NCBI RefSeq assembly: GCF_964275005.1
Contig: NC_092705.1
Coordinates: 14,065,385-14,129,384 of the forward strand
Direction of reading: 5' to 3'
From: Diadema setosum
Lineage: Eukaryota > Echinodermata > Echinoidea > Diadematoida > Diadematidae
DNA length: 64,000 bases
The notes under the pieces were generated by a model, which had not been told where the DNA came from, made no database searches, and was given only the letters and a program-made list of their open reading frames with translations. Below, in pieces: positions 22,191-35,800 of the stretch. Each line of letters begins with the position of its first letter. Position 1 is the stretch's first letter. The position numbers and the translations under genes are program-made.

Positions 22191-23978
22191 AATAATAATA
22201 ACAATAATAATATCAATAATGATAACAATACTACTACTACTGAGAATAATGATAATAAATAATAATAATAACAAAATAACAACACACAATACTGCCAAAA
22301 GGAATGAATATGATTCATGGGTTGTACGAACAGCATACTAGTATGACTGGCGAAGAAGTAGACACATCCCATTATTTCATACAAGTAGTGAGCGCTGCAA
22401 GTACGCCTACAAGTTTAGCACGGATATCAAAGAATTATCCCAACTGTAATACTCTTATAAATGAGATGAATATGAAAGGAAAACATCTTTTAAACGGAAA
22501 TTTGAGCACCAACAGCACAAAAATAGACACATCAACAAGCGAGCAATCTGATATGGTGTTTTGATTATACAGCATCTCACCAATGGCAGGGTAGGTCATG
22601 GAACAGCTACACTGTAACTAGTTACATATGTACGAATGACCCTAGATATTCAAATCATCACAATTCTCCAACACTTTTCTGATTTCGCCTACACTTTCAC
22701 TATCTGTTGCTAACAATGTTTTTGTATTTTGTAAATTTTAATTTTCTCCTTCGGGTAAATTATCCTTTTACCAGTGTGGTGATGTCACCACCAGGAATTA
22801 AGAGTTGGAATTCAGAACTCAATATCTACTGATTGTGAAACAGATAGAGACTTTACACTCTGACCTCCGAAGTGTATCTCGTTGTGTGCAAAATACAGCA
22901 ATGTTAAAGTGACAATTCAACCTTAATTTGATAAATGGCGGGCATGGTGGAACTACCCTCCATAGACACTCGATGATAATAGGAACTGTCCGACTTCGGA
23001 AAAATGAGGTGCTATGTATACGATGTTTGCAATTAATAACACAGGACAGTCTGCCAGAATATTGCAATTACTAACTCAGCGCACCAGAGGCACTATACGG
23101 CAAACGATCCCTTCTAATTTGCTTTCATTCATTAAGTTCTCTAAGGTATTAATAAAGAGCGGGGGGGGGGGGGGGGGGAATAAGAGAAAGCATGGCCAAG
23201 AGAACTGTTCTGAGGTTTACACACTCGGTAATAAACAGAAAAAAAAAATCTTTACATTGATATCCGTTGATACAAAAGAATGACAATAATAATGAACATA
23301 ATACATAGAATTTGAATCTGCAAGTTGCAAGAATATCATTTTACACATCATATTGATAATGATAACAACAGAGCGCTTTATGTGACCGCATTGTGTACAC
23401 TTCATCAACACAATAGGCAAATCTAGAGCCTAATCATCACAAAATAATCAACATTCACACAATTTCTACTTCAAGAGTACTTCCAGAAGCCACTTTCTGC
23501 TATCCAAAAACTCAAAATAGAAAAAGATAAAATAGAGACGCACAACAGTTTTTAAAGCAAAATCTTGGACTCATTTCACAAGATTTAGAATTTCCTTTTT
23601 TCTCAATACACATTGCATATAAGGATACATTTTGTTTGAAATACTCTGAAGGAAGGTGACAATAGGTTAGGAGGCTAAGTAAATATAAATATGATTTTGG
23701 TGAAAATGAATTGCAGATACATGTTTACATGTGGTATAAATGTGGGTATGAACCAGATACAACATGTATAATCTTGAAGAATCATTCTGTACCATAATTT
23801 GATCAGAAATTAGGAACAGATAAATCATGGGCATATATGGCTTTATATCATTTAACCCATCGAGTCCCAGAAAACATGTGGCATAAGAGCCAAGTTGGAG
23901 GAATGATCGCTAATGTGGGTATTTGTGCATTTTGGACATCTTCTTCATCAGATGAGGTCATGAATTCAGACACAATGA

Positions 23979-24212
23979 CCCAAATTCACGAAGGTGGTAC
24001 AATCTTTGTCCATGGTTTAAACCATGGACAAAGACATGGGGTGCCAAGTGTCGCATGGCTTATTTTGTTACGAAATCAGTCGAAATGTTAACATTTCGTC
24101 GACGAAATGACTGATTTCATGACGAAATAGGCCATGCGACACTTGGCGCCCCATGTCTTTGTCCATGGTTTAAACCATGGACAAAGATTGTACCGCCTTC
24201 GTGAATTTGGCC
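23979..24212. mobile_element. Nested palindromic fold-back element
   Basis: The whole 234-bp element is an inverted repeat (CCAAATTCACGAAGG at both ends in complement). Each arm contains the same perfect 32-bp palindrome, at 24003-24034 and 24156-24187, centred on GGTTTAAACC. No coding capacity. Confidence 0.8.
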
Positions 24213-25263
24213 CAAATAGCCCACTGCTTTTGATAGCTGAAACACTCATAAATGACTCTCTCTCTCATGATTAGCAAATGTGACTCTGCAATTAACACAA
24301 GATTTTACAGAGCAATTATGCTGTGACTTGACACATCTGCATTATGTAACCTGCGCCAACTAAATGAGACATCTCTGCTCTGTGCCGTTTCTTTGTCGTC
24401 AGTGATGATATGCCTTGTGCCTGTGAGCACCAGTTTGGGGAAAGCCTCTTACATCTTTGCAAACGAAACCAGGAAAAGACAGTAATTAACTTTAGCTTCT
24501 CTGTTTATCAAATGCACTATTAAAATCCATGCAATAGACAATAGCGCTTCTTATTGTCTGTCTTGTTCATAATGGTGAGATCGGTAATCAAATGAGACCA
24601 AAAGGGTGTTATAACTCCATGAAACATTTGTATGGTGTTAACGCCCTTCTGGTTCTACACTCATTGATCATTGGAACTACAGCACAGTCATAGATAAGAA
24701 TAGAAAAGACTATTAATACAAAGGTAAACAAGGTGACATGCATAGATACTTTCTCTAACATGAAGATGGTGTACACATACAACCAAACAGAGCAAACGAA
24801 GCTGTTTTTGTGATGCTTGGTCAAGTTGGTGCCATATACATACCCTGCAACATTAATCAGTATCAAATGACTAGAAAAACATTGAATCAGTAAGCAGGTG
24901 AGATCATTCAAAGTATTTAACTGTCAAGCTTGATTTGATATTTAAAAAAAAAACAATAACAACAAACTATGGTGCACAATATTTCACTAGCTTGTAATGA
25001 GACCAAAGTGGATAATTTTGTGTGATGACTTCTGATCCATGCTTGAAATGTTTACTCAACGAGAAACTACAAAACGCAAATAAAAGGAGTGTTTTTAGAT
25101 ATATCATTATGATAAAATTAATGGCCTCTCTAAACCATTTTGAAGTTTTGGCGCAGGGCATCAAAGGAACGATGTCAGTATACCAGTTTGTGCTCAAGAT
25201 ATTTTACAGCAGGATCTCACATTCAGCAGTATGTCTCAGCACCGCTGTCAATATAAATTTGAT

Positions 25264-25474
25264 TACTGTAAAACACAATATATTCGCGGCATGAAAATTT
25301 TGCGAATCGGAGCCGACGACCTTTCTCGCAGCATGAAATTTTCGCGAATTGCCACTGGCGTCCAATACACATTGTGTAGGCAAGAACTTTTGCGAGCATT
25401 TTAATTTTGCGAATGTTGCCACTCGCGAAATTCGTGAAATTAAAATGCACACGAACATTCCTCGTTTTACAGTA
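25264..25474. mobile_element. MITE with TACTGTAAAAC termini
   Basis: TACTGTAAAAC at the left and GTTTTACAGTA at the right, with TTCGCGAA-type motifs inside. About 211 bp. Confidence 0.7.
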
Positions 25475-25670
25475 CTTTAATCTCACACTAGCCTGCCAGT
25501 AAGTTATTTAAAGGGAAAGCTCTATTCCCACGTGCACACTGACTTGTACAAAAGGAGTGAATCAACGAGAAGAAGAAAACAAGCTCCACTACACCTGGAC
25601 AAAGGACAAGAAAGTTATAAAGGAATTCTAAAGCTTAACATGCTTTTGCAATCATGTATGTGCATGTTTA

Positions 25671-25772
25671 TTAAAGGAAAAGCTCACCTTGATATGTGTG
25701 GATTGAGTGAATGCAGCAATATTAGCAGACCACGATCTACACATGATTGTATAAAGGTGCACTTGTCCTTTA
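25671..25772. mobile_element. Short internally deleted copy of the 1.5-kb fold-back family
   Basis: Starts TTAAAGGAAAAGCTCACC, keeps GTGGATTGAGTGAATGCAGC, and ends ACTTGTCCTTTA. Only about 100 bp remain. Confidence 0.65.
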
Positions 25773-26765
25773 CCACTCTCACACTAGTTTTTTGAACGCA
25801 GAGGCATTGCCTCTGTGAATAGTTTAGCCACTGTAACCACCCCCCCCCCCCCCCTTCAAAAAGTTGCCAGAGCTAAATTTTTGAAACACTGGAACAATTT
25901 CATGTCACAGATATACACACTGACTGTACATTCTGTTTCTTGAAATGGTGTCTATTAGAGAGGAGATCAGGTAAAGATTTCTGTGCAAGTAAATGGAGAA
26001 ATATTGTGAGGCTATGACATACAAACCTCCTCTGATTTGTCTAGATGTCACTGTGACTGATGTAATTATTTCGTGAAAACATGTGCAGCTTTAAAATTCC
26101 ATCATCACTATCTAGTCCAATTCCAACAAAACTTTCACTGCTCTGTTGCTTAATTCCATTCTGTCAAGTTTAACACGGTAGTGGGAATTTTATTACAAAG
26201 GAAGGTTGTCCACATTGCCACAAATGTATGAAATGACAGCTCTTTGTGACTAGATATGATCTAGGCATGGATGTTATCAAGATACCTATTAATTCTATTA
26301 TATTAACCTACATTTTGCCACTCTAGAAACTGTTTCAAATATATCTAGGAATGATTGACAACATCAAATACAGAAAGTCAGATAATGGTAAACTTTGCAG
26401 AAGATTCATAACATATCACATTCCTCAAAAATCATCACAGAAAGAGTGTGTATGGTACCGAGGAACTAATACATACATGAAAAGATAAGTCTGTCTCCAC
26501 AGTAAGGTCTGCATCATAGACAATATATATATATATATATATATAGATATATATCCAGTGTTAAAATGCACCATAGACCATAGCACACTGGTCTTTTTAC
26601 TACTTCATGCTCATTGACACAAGAATTTTACATACCTAAAATCAAATTTTTGTAGCTCAAGTTCAGCATCACTGTTACAAAAGAGAGGAAATCCTTGTCG
26701 AGTCATAAATAAGTCTGTGGCATTACATGTTGTGTATTAGTAATATTTTCAATCACAATCCACAG

Positions 26766-26979
26766 TACTGTACGAGCTGAAATTTTCGCGTACAGATATT
26801 TTTGCGAATTGCTACTAGGAGGACATTTTCACGTATTGTTAATTTCGCGGTTGCGAGGTCTAACTATACTTATCTATTCGCACATTGTTATTTTCGTGTG
26901 TTGTTATTTTTGCGGTTCAAAGGTGATTCGCAAAATTCGCGAAAATAAAACCACCGCGAAAATTTCAGCTCGTACAGTA
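26766..26979. mobile_element. MITE with perfect 25-bp terminal inverted repeats
   Basis: Starts TACTGTACGAGCTGAAATTT and ends with its exact 25-bp complement. It shares TTTTCGCG motifs with the element at 25.26 kb and may be related. Confidence 0.78.
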
Positions 26980-27050
26980 GTTATGGTGATGTTTGAACAT
27001 ATATTTTTCTGCACTTCCAACACAGAGAGTGAAATCTGCACTGGATATCC

Positions 27051-27347
27051 CTGCTAGAAAGAACACAGTGTCTTATAGTGTGAAACACAATCTGAACAGT
27101 GTAAACACATTGTGAAAACAGTGTGAAATCTCATCACGCTATTAAAGTCAAGGATTTTAACATTGTGAACACATTGTGAATCATCCATTCATATTGTGAA
27201 ACAGAGCACTCCTATGCAAACTCTCTGTGAAAAACCATACCACAGTGTAGAATCAACTTTACACTGCTAAATTCGAGCATTTTCACAATAATCAACTGTG
27301 TGAAGATATTGTGATCAAACTGTGGAATACTGCGTTCTTTCTAGCAG
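27051..27347. mobile_element. MITE with CTGCTAGAAAGAAC termini
   Basis: CTGCTAGAAAGAACACAG at the left, CTGCGTTCTTTCTAGCAG at the right. The interior is built from repeated ATTGTGAA and CACAATGT motifs. Lies about 560 bp beyond the WDR44 stop codon. Confidence 0.72.
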
Positions 27348-27902
27348 TAGGGATGGATACAGTATATGCCCCTTTTGGAGGATGGGCGTTGCTAATCGCA
27401 TCCAAAATATTATTACTGCACTTCATCATGTAGAAGATAGCAAGACCCAGACTAAATAGCAAATTGTGTGATGATTGTGATCTCTTGAGATGCCTTCTGA
27501 AGACCAAAAGGGCAGAATTACTTGACAAACTTTAAATAAAGAGAACACAAGATGCACCTTCACACAAACATCCTTGGAAATTGCAAAGTAGATGCCAACA
27601 TCGTGACAGCACCATGGCAGATTTACGAACCTAATGCCTTACCGGTCAATCTTCAGAATCATTCCTGATCGATGATACAAAATGGTTGCGTCAGTAGCAG
27701 TCAGATTTTTTTGCTCTGACATAATTTACTGTTGATATGCATACGTCGACAGCCTCTTGCTCGAAACTGCAATTGCAGGACGTGCAGTTACGCTTGGCCT
27801 CTATGTTGCTTTGCTGCCTCTCAGTAGAAGGCTCCGTGTACAAATTTTGGACACGCGTCAGAAGTAAAAATGTCCCTATGGCAGGTGTTTTCTAATGCCA
27901 AG

Positions 27903-28213
27903 TTACTTTGGGTGTTTGATGAAGACCTTAATGGCACCGTTGAAGTCGGCCGACACCATGACTTCACCGAGGTCGGGGGGTCGTTTGAGGGAGGAATGCT
28001 TCTCACTCTTACCCCCCGCGTCCCCCTTGGAGGAGTCCGACTTGTCCTTCTTGGCAGGGGAGGGGGAAGAGGAGCCCCCGCTGCCAACGAGTTGCTGGGG
28101 GTCCAGGCCCGAGGCGCTCTGGATGGCGGACACTCCGCTCGCTGGCGGGCCCGAGCCGAGCACAAGTTTGGGATTCGGTGAGAAGACAACCGATGTCACT
28201 ACGGCATCATGAA
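27903..28213 (-). CDS. WDR44: WDR44 exon 19: last blade and C-terminus
   Basis: 311 nt from phase 1 to TAA at 27905-27903. It begins VHDAVVTSVVFSPNPKLVLG, carries a Ser/Gly/Lys-rich loop of low complexity, and closes with VMVSADFNGAIKVFIKHPK, the conserved end of WDR44. GC content is clearly higher than in the flanking DNA. Confidence 0.93.
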
Positions 28214-28920
28214 CTAAACAGGGTAAAAACACAAAGAAAGAGATGAGATGATTAATGATTTACCCTCAGCCATTTACGGAACTAATTTTTATCAAATAGA
28301 ACACTAATCAACATTGATATCCACACAATTAGGACAGCAAATGCAGGCTTTAATCTATCCATCAATGGTATCAGAAACCTCAAAAAGCAAAGATCTTGTT
28401 GAATATAACAAACTGCTGAATATCAATGTAACTGGCATGTTCATTCATCATTGCTACTAACTTCTTCCCCACATCAGTATCTAATAAAGACAAAACAAGC
28501 AAAACATTGTATTCACATGATGCAAATCTATATGAAACACAAATCCACAATAATGCTTTCTCATCTTAGTTCTTATTTTGAAAAAAAAAGTAAAAATGAA
28601 ATTATGTATAGATACGTCCCTGATCGAGACAGTGGGTGTCTGATGATTACCTCTAATTGATTCCCAGAAGTCATTGCGATCTCGTCTGACAGAGGTGAAC
28701 TTGGCAAAGTCATAGTGAGTCTTCCAGATGTAGAAGGCGTGGTCCTCAGAGCCACAGACGATGTAGCGGTGGTTGTGACTGACAAAGAAAAAAAAGAAGA
28801 GAGATAGAGATGATAAACAGACAGACAGACAAAAAGACCAACAAGCAGATAGACTGATTTAACAAGAGATATAAAGCAATAGATGGACTGACAGATAGAT
28901 ATATATAGATAGATAGATAA

Positions 28921-28977
<57 letters not shown>

Positions 28978-31900
28978 GTGATAGAATATCAACAGGAAAG
29001 GATAGTTTCATTGTGTCCACCTTACGTCATCAACGCTTCCACCTTTCCAAGACTATATTTATCCACAAGAGAATCAATGTGATGCACTGGAAACAAACGG
29101 AGATAGAATCTCTCATCAAGCAAACCTTCAAAAGACTCCCAAAATGAAGATCTCTGCCTAACAAAAACTCATTTCTAATCTATTCTGTGGGAGACAGAGA
29201 ACAACTCTTATAAGTATAAGCGCTATCATACTCATCAAATACAAGCAAATGCAACCTACGTGTAATTTGACATAGAAAGGATAAAAGAAAAGGATGAACA
29301 AATGAAATCAAACAGCAGATTTGGGAAAGGAGGAGGGCAAATCGCTACCTGAAAGATGCCTTGATCTGACTGCTGATGTTGGTGCAACCTTTGTACTTGC
29401 ACGCTAATGAAAGGTCACGCAGGTCGTACAGTCGTATCCTGGAGTCATTGGAGGTAACCAGAATCTGTGGAGCAAATGCGTGAATACAGAACATGGCACA
29501 GTTGACAGTTTATCCTCGTAACACATATCCGCTATTCTTGAAACCTTACATCTCTGTCAGCCTAAAAGGGATATGCACTTTGAGTAACCTCTAGAGGTAG
29601 CTTGGAGATGGTCTTTGACAAGAAAATTTGTATACGATAAAAGGTAATGTCTGCCTGTACTGCATCTTTAGTGCATTTTTCAATGCAGCATTAAAACGGA
29701 AGCTTTCAACCAGCTGTTTCAGCTACTGGATCAATGTCTATTACATTGATTAGCCCTCATTCTGCTTTCTACACCATAATGGCATATCTGCTGGCTTATT
29801 CTCTGAGCCAGTCTGCACAAACAGTAAAGGAACACACTGGCAACCAGTAAAGGATGATCAAGAATACGGGTATTACTCAATTTTCCATGTTGTTACACTG
29901 GAGAGGGTTGCCTGATAGAAACATTCTGCTTCTTTTTCCTGTTCTTTATTAATCTATAACTTGTATTTTATTAGTTTATTAGTTTATTACTTTTTTTTTC
30001 TGTTGAGGATAGATTAGTGGAATGTTGGCAAATTACAGCTGAGTGAATGGGCACACACGGGTTGAAGGATCATATAATTTTGGTTGAGAAATAACTTCAG
30101 GTTTCTCACATTTTTTGGTGAGACAATAAGAAACCTATTAGGAAATATGAAAGAGCATGTAATTTCAAAAGAGATTCAACATTTATTTGACAAAAATTGG
30201 TTTTGAAATGGCTGAGATATCCAGAACACAGCAATCTTAATAAAAAACTGGGAACCACCTTTTATGAGAATCACTTTGTTTTTGTATGTCTCAGCAATTC
30301 AAAAACCGATTTTCACCAAATAAGTTTTGAATTCCTCTAAGAACAGTATGCTCTGTATTATTTCATACGCGGTTTCTTGGTATCTCGCAAAAAAGTTAAA
30401 AGCCCAATCCTCATCTCCACCAATACTATACCATCCCTCTAAGTCAGTTCTAACAAGAAAAAGACATTATTCATTGATTTTATTTTCATGATGTAAATTG
30501 GGACTAAAAAGAAGTGTATCATAGACTTCGTGTCACGTGCTTTTCAATCTCATCCAGGAAAAAAAAAATACAACCACCTTATGGCAGAAGTCCCTGCACC
30601 TGTTACCCTCACGAATGTGATGGGTGTTGTGCCAAGACTATAAATATATAATTATTTACAATGTACATTGGAGAATCTGGTATTAAAGGTACCGTTTACC
30701 TTTGGGAGAAGTGATTAAAAAAAATGTTCGAGTTGTCACATTTGATGCATATGTGTAGGTCAGTTGTATCACAAAACATCCTACCATACTAAAAAATTCA
30801 TAATAAAGCCTAAAATATTAGGAGATATCACTATTTTCCCGAGTAAACCATAATTGTGGACGTTTTAGTCAAAAAACATTTTTATTATAACTATTTCTTC
30901 ACATTTCGTATATCTAACAACACTTAACATTGATTATACTGATTCAAATTTTTACACTGTTTGTTTCTATTCCTAACTCACATTTTAGAACTATTTCAAA
31001 GCACTAAAGCTGGGTTTTTGTTTTATCTGCAAAAGGTATATAATGCCTATAAGGAAGAGGAAGGTAATATCTCACCTTGTCTTGACCTGGGAGAGGTTCA
31101 ATAGCCGTTATCTTGCGCCCCTTGGCATTCCTGCCTCGCGTTGAGCGCACATGGATTTGGGTGTAATACTTCAAATGCTGTGTTGGACAAGGAGGCAAGA
31201 AGACTTAGTCAAAAAAGAATCAGTCTACAAATACATGGTAATATACCTTATGTAATTTGTACATTAAAAGTAAATATGGACAAATACACATTTTCATACA
31301 CATTTAAAAGAATTACAAAGTACAGCACAATTCAACCGACCAGTGAAATCAAATAATGACAACGATCTTGAAAACTAAAAACAAACAGAACTGTTTTATG
31401 CCCACAATGCATGCTGTTGTTTTATCTTGTGAGTGACTGCTAAAAAAAAACCCACAAAAAAAAAACAACAACCACAATATATCAAGTAGGATCCTCTTCT
31501 TAAAGCCTTGTATCAGTGGGGTTGATATCAGCATTGTTGACTGTTCTATAGTCAAAAACATGACATCCCTCCCCCTCCCACCCCCTCCCCTCGGTGTGGA
31601 GTAAAAAACTAGCTAGAAATTTTAAGCTTTGCCACCTGCCCCTATATACAATATGTCCATTTTCTTTGATACTATTGGCATTTTGCTGATTCCATAGTCA
31701 ATACTCCAATGGACACACAGTGTACCCTGATTACACAATCATGATCACAAGTCAGTTGCTAAGTCAGTTGCTATCACAGATGACGTACCTCTGTGTCATA
31801 GAAGATGCAACGCCCGTCATAGGTTCCCACCACAGAAAACCTGCCATTCTGGATGAAGTTGGCCGCCGTGATGAGTTTGGTCAGTCCATCCACCTCGTTC

Positions 31901-32809
31901 CAGAGGGCCACTTTCTTGTCTGGAATGTTCCACAGGCGTAGTTTGCCGTCCAGCGAGCCGCTCAGGAAGTATCGGTCATCCTGGACATTACGCAAAATGG
32001 GCATTTGGGCATTAGAATTGGCATTAAAAAAATATTCTATGGATAGACTTTCCTCCTAAAGACCCAATAGCATGGGGACACCATAGAGTGGGAAGGCTGG
32101 CCCAGCTCAGATATATTTGAGAATACCCATGACAAATTGTGTACAGCTTTACCGATGCTCTCTATTTAGGTTCACACACAGCCAAAGACTCTCGACTGAA
32201 GTTGACTATTACCAATGAGTGTACGCTTCTATGCTAAAATTTGCTGGCCGGTGCTATTTGTGGTTTTTAATGTACCTCAGTGGACAGCAAATTAAATGAA
32301 TCAGGCTACCCACAAATCCCCACGCCAGCAGATCTTAAACTCTGTCATTGCTTGTAGACCCAATTTCTCCCAAAGTCACTGGGATATTGTAGCAATGGGC
32401 CACAGAAAGTTAACGACTGGAATGACTTCATGTCATGATGAGACCTTTCACTGGCTCATACATCATCAATAATACTGGGGCATTTGACTTGCAGACCATC
32501 ATTACATTTGATCTTCAACATTGTGAAAATTTTGCTTGATTTTATGCACCCATATACTTGTCATCATTGATAAAAAATGATTGGTAATGGCAGGTAAACA
32601 TTCTCTTGGACACACGAAATAGATTGTGACATAACTCAGTATGAATGCAGTTTAAAGCATATATGGTTTATCTTTGCTGTTTCCATGGTAACATGAATGA
32701 AACAAAGAATGAGATGACTGACTTATTAGACAAAATATTTTGAGCTGTAACCCTGAACATCACAAAAGAAGCACTTTACAAGGACCAAAGTATCAGAAAC
32801 AAAAGCGCC

Positions 32810-32846
<37 letters not shown>

Positions 32847-35800
32847 GGGGGGGGGGGGAATTTGTTGTCAAATAGATTTCATTTCAATCTCTTAGCAGTT
32901 TGGGAAATCAAACAGGGTGATATGAAGTTCAAGTTTGTACTCACGCGAGGGTGGAAAGCAATCGCTGTCACAAAGTCGATGTGCTGAAAGCAACACAGAC
33001 ACTCGCTGCGAGAGACATGCCAAAGACGAACCATCTTATCCATGGAAGAGGACAAGATGAAGTAATTCTAGTTCACACAAATAACGAGAGAGACAGATGT
33101 GGGAGAGAAAAAAAAATACTTGTAAGATCTTTACAGGTCTTGATGTTACTCTAAATGCATTTATCTAGGTTTACCCTCAGAAAGAAAGAAAGATAAGGGA
33201 AGAAGGGAGGGAGTAAGATCTTTACACCTACTGTTCATGATGTTCCTAAAAATGAAGTAATACTGGTTTTTGTAGTGAGAGACATACATACAGACAGACA
33301 AAGAGGGAGAGGAAGAGAACAGAGAGAAGTATAGAGGTGAAGATACAATAAATTTTTGTCAAGATGTTCTCCCTTTCTAAGTGATTTCCAGTTCCCTAAA
33401 ATTATCTGTGATTACTGGTTTGCATGAGAAAAGTGTGTTTTGAAGGCTAGGTCGAAAATGGTTAATACTAACAAATTTGTCACGCAAGATGTAATGCTGT
33501 GGAGTGTGGCCAAGATTCTCTGCTGCCACAATACAAGCAGACTGTTGGAATGCAAAAGAAAGCCCCCTCCTGCCATCCCCCCCCCCCAAAAAAAAAAAGA
33601 GTGATAAAGGACTAAAATTAACAGGAACAGTGAGCACAATTGAGTGGCTTCTGTTTCTACTTTATTCATACGACACATCTGGGAATGCAGCAGAAGACTT
33701 GTGTGCTGTTAAAAAACAAACAAACAAGTCTTTCACATGATCTTTACTGGCTTCCTAGTGGTATCAATGAATGTCCATTCATTGTAACTCTATCAACTTT
33801 TTACTTGATGTGCCATTTGTTATGGAAGAAGTCCTCTGACAAGGGCTCAGAAGCATTGTACAACATAAACCATGCAAACACAGTCCAGTGGAAGTCCAGT
33901 GGCTACTAGACAATGAATTGCTCTCATTGTTTTAATATATTCAATGGTTACAGTGGATGTAAAAGCAGGACATGATTTGTACTAGTGTGTAAACAGGACA
34001 AAAGTAATAATAAACAGCAGGTCCCTGGAATAACATGGCTGCATGCAATTGTAGTCTACACTACAAAGGCTGCAAAGAATTTGAAGTTCTCGTGATGCAA
34101 AGATGATAAGATACAATGGTTGAGGGGGGACACCTCTATACAATATGTCCCCAAAAAAATTACAACAGGACCCTCCGCAATGATATCTTTAAAAATAGTG
34201 AATCAATCTAAATACAAATTCAGGGTATGAAACTATAACTCATTGCCCACATCTTACAGAAAACCCCATTCCATTTGCTTCAGTGGTCAAAGAGATATAC
34301 GGAATTTTGTAGAGGATGTCGGGAATCTCTTCCCTCCAAGTTCTGTCTATTATTCACACACAAGAGCATTGAATTGCTAAAATTGGAAGAATCAGACTCA
34401 TAATATGCTTTACAACAATCCACATTTCTCTGTGACCGCTTAACCACATTGAATGGGGTTTTCTGCAAAATAGAGCTAAAATGTTATATTTTAAGACCCT
34501 GAAGTAGCACTTAGACAGGTCAATCATATTGGGTGTTATCAAATCGAAAATCTGATTGTAATTTTTGGGGGACATACTGCAGTATCTCCAAAAAAAATTA
34601 CAATCACATTTTCGCATTGATAACACCCAATATGATTAAATTTTTTAAATGCTACTTCAGGGTCTTAAGATATAACATTTTAGCTCTATTTTGCAGAAAT
34701 CCCAATTCGATTTGGTTAAGTGGTCACAGAGAAATGTGGATTGTTGTAAAGCATGTCATGAGTCTGATTCTTCCAAGTTTAGCACTTCGATGATCTTGTG
34801 TGTGAATAATAGACAGAACTTGGAGGGAAGAGATTCCCGACATCCTCTACAAAATTCTGTATATCTCTTTGACCACTGAAGCAAATCAAATGGGGTTTTC
34901 TGTAGGATGTGGGCAATGAGTTATAGTTTCATACCCTGAATTTGTATTTAGATTTATTCACTATTTTTAAAGATATCATTGCGGAGGGCCCCGTTGTAAT
35001 TTTTTGGGGACATACGGTATAGCATTTACCCATTTACTTGAAACGGACTTAAAGAGGGTCAGGGTGTCACTGACCTTTGACCAGGAAATGTCGAGGAGGT
35101 CAGCCGTGTGTCCGGTGTACGTGAAGAACGGCACCTTGACGAACACGGCCTCGTCGTCGCCGTCATCCTGCGAGGTGTTGGCGTCCTCGGCGTCTTTCTC
35201 CCCTCCTCCGGGATCCTTCTCCTTCTCGATGGCCCCCTCCATCTCCATCACCTCCTTCCGCATCTGCTCCTGCTCCTCCTGGATCTCCTCGGGCCGCCGG
35301 TCCCGCTCCAGGCTGGAGCTGGAGCTGTCCGAGCTGGACTGCGTCTGGGACTTGGCCCGCGACTCGTTGTTGTAGCGCTGCCGCATGTCGTCGAAGTACT
35401 TGTAGTAGTCCTTGAGGACCCACACTCGCAGTAGGTGGTCCTGTCCTCCCGTTGCCTGGCAACCAACAAGTACATGCATGGATGAAAGTTTGAGGTGAAC
35501 ATCCGTTCAAACTGCATTAATGGAATGGTGCAGTTTAAATTTTCTTAGCTTTTTACACCAACTACAGTCAATCAAATCAACAAAATCTTGATCTTCAGGT
35601 ATAGGTCTGATGTTAAAGGTTCTCTGACATACAAATGCATGTAGATTTGTGTTGATTCATGATATCCTTAACATCACTTTTGCGGTGAAACGAATATCTA
35701 GAAGCATTCCACATATTTTTAGATAAATTTTCCTCTATTTTTCTTCAGATTACTTAGAGACAGGTACAAAAAAAAAAAACCAAAAAACCTTCCAAACCAA

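Larger units (their letters stand above)
16537..27902. other. Intergenic region between the SRCR and WDR44 genes
   Basis: Both flanking genes run on the minus strand. I find no exon with coding character here. The listed MITEs, tandem repeats, microsatellites and the TGACC repeat fill much of it. 19.6-20.8 and 22.3-23.9 kb hold nothing I can name. Confidence 0.5.

Noticed and set aside
23161-23178. Long poly-G tract (others at 3951, 25841, 55819, 59970)
   Set aside because: Homopolymers of uncertain length, with no feature attached.
35108-35434. Leucine-rich plus-strand frames opposite WDR44 exon 13
   Set aside because: Antisense shadows of an acidic coding exon.
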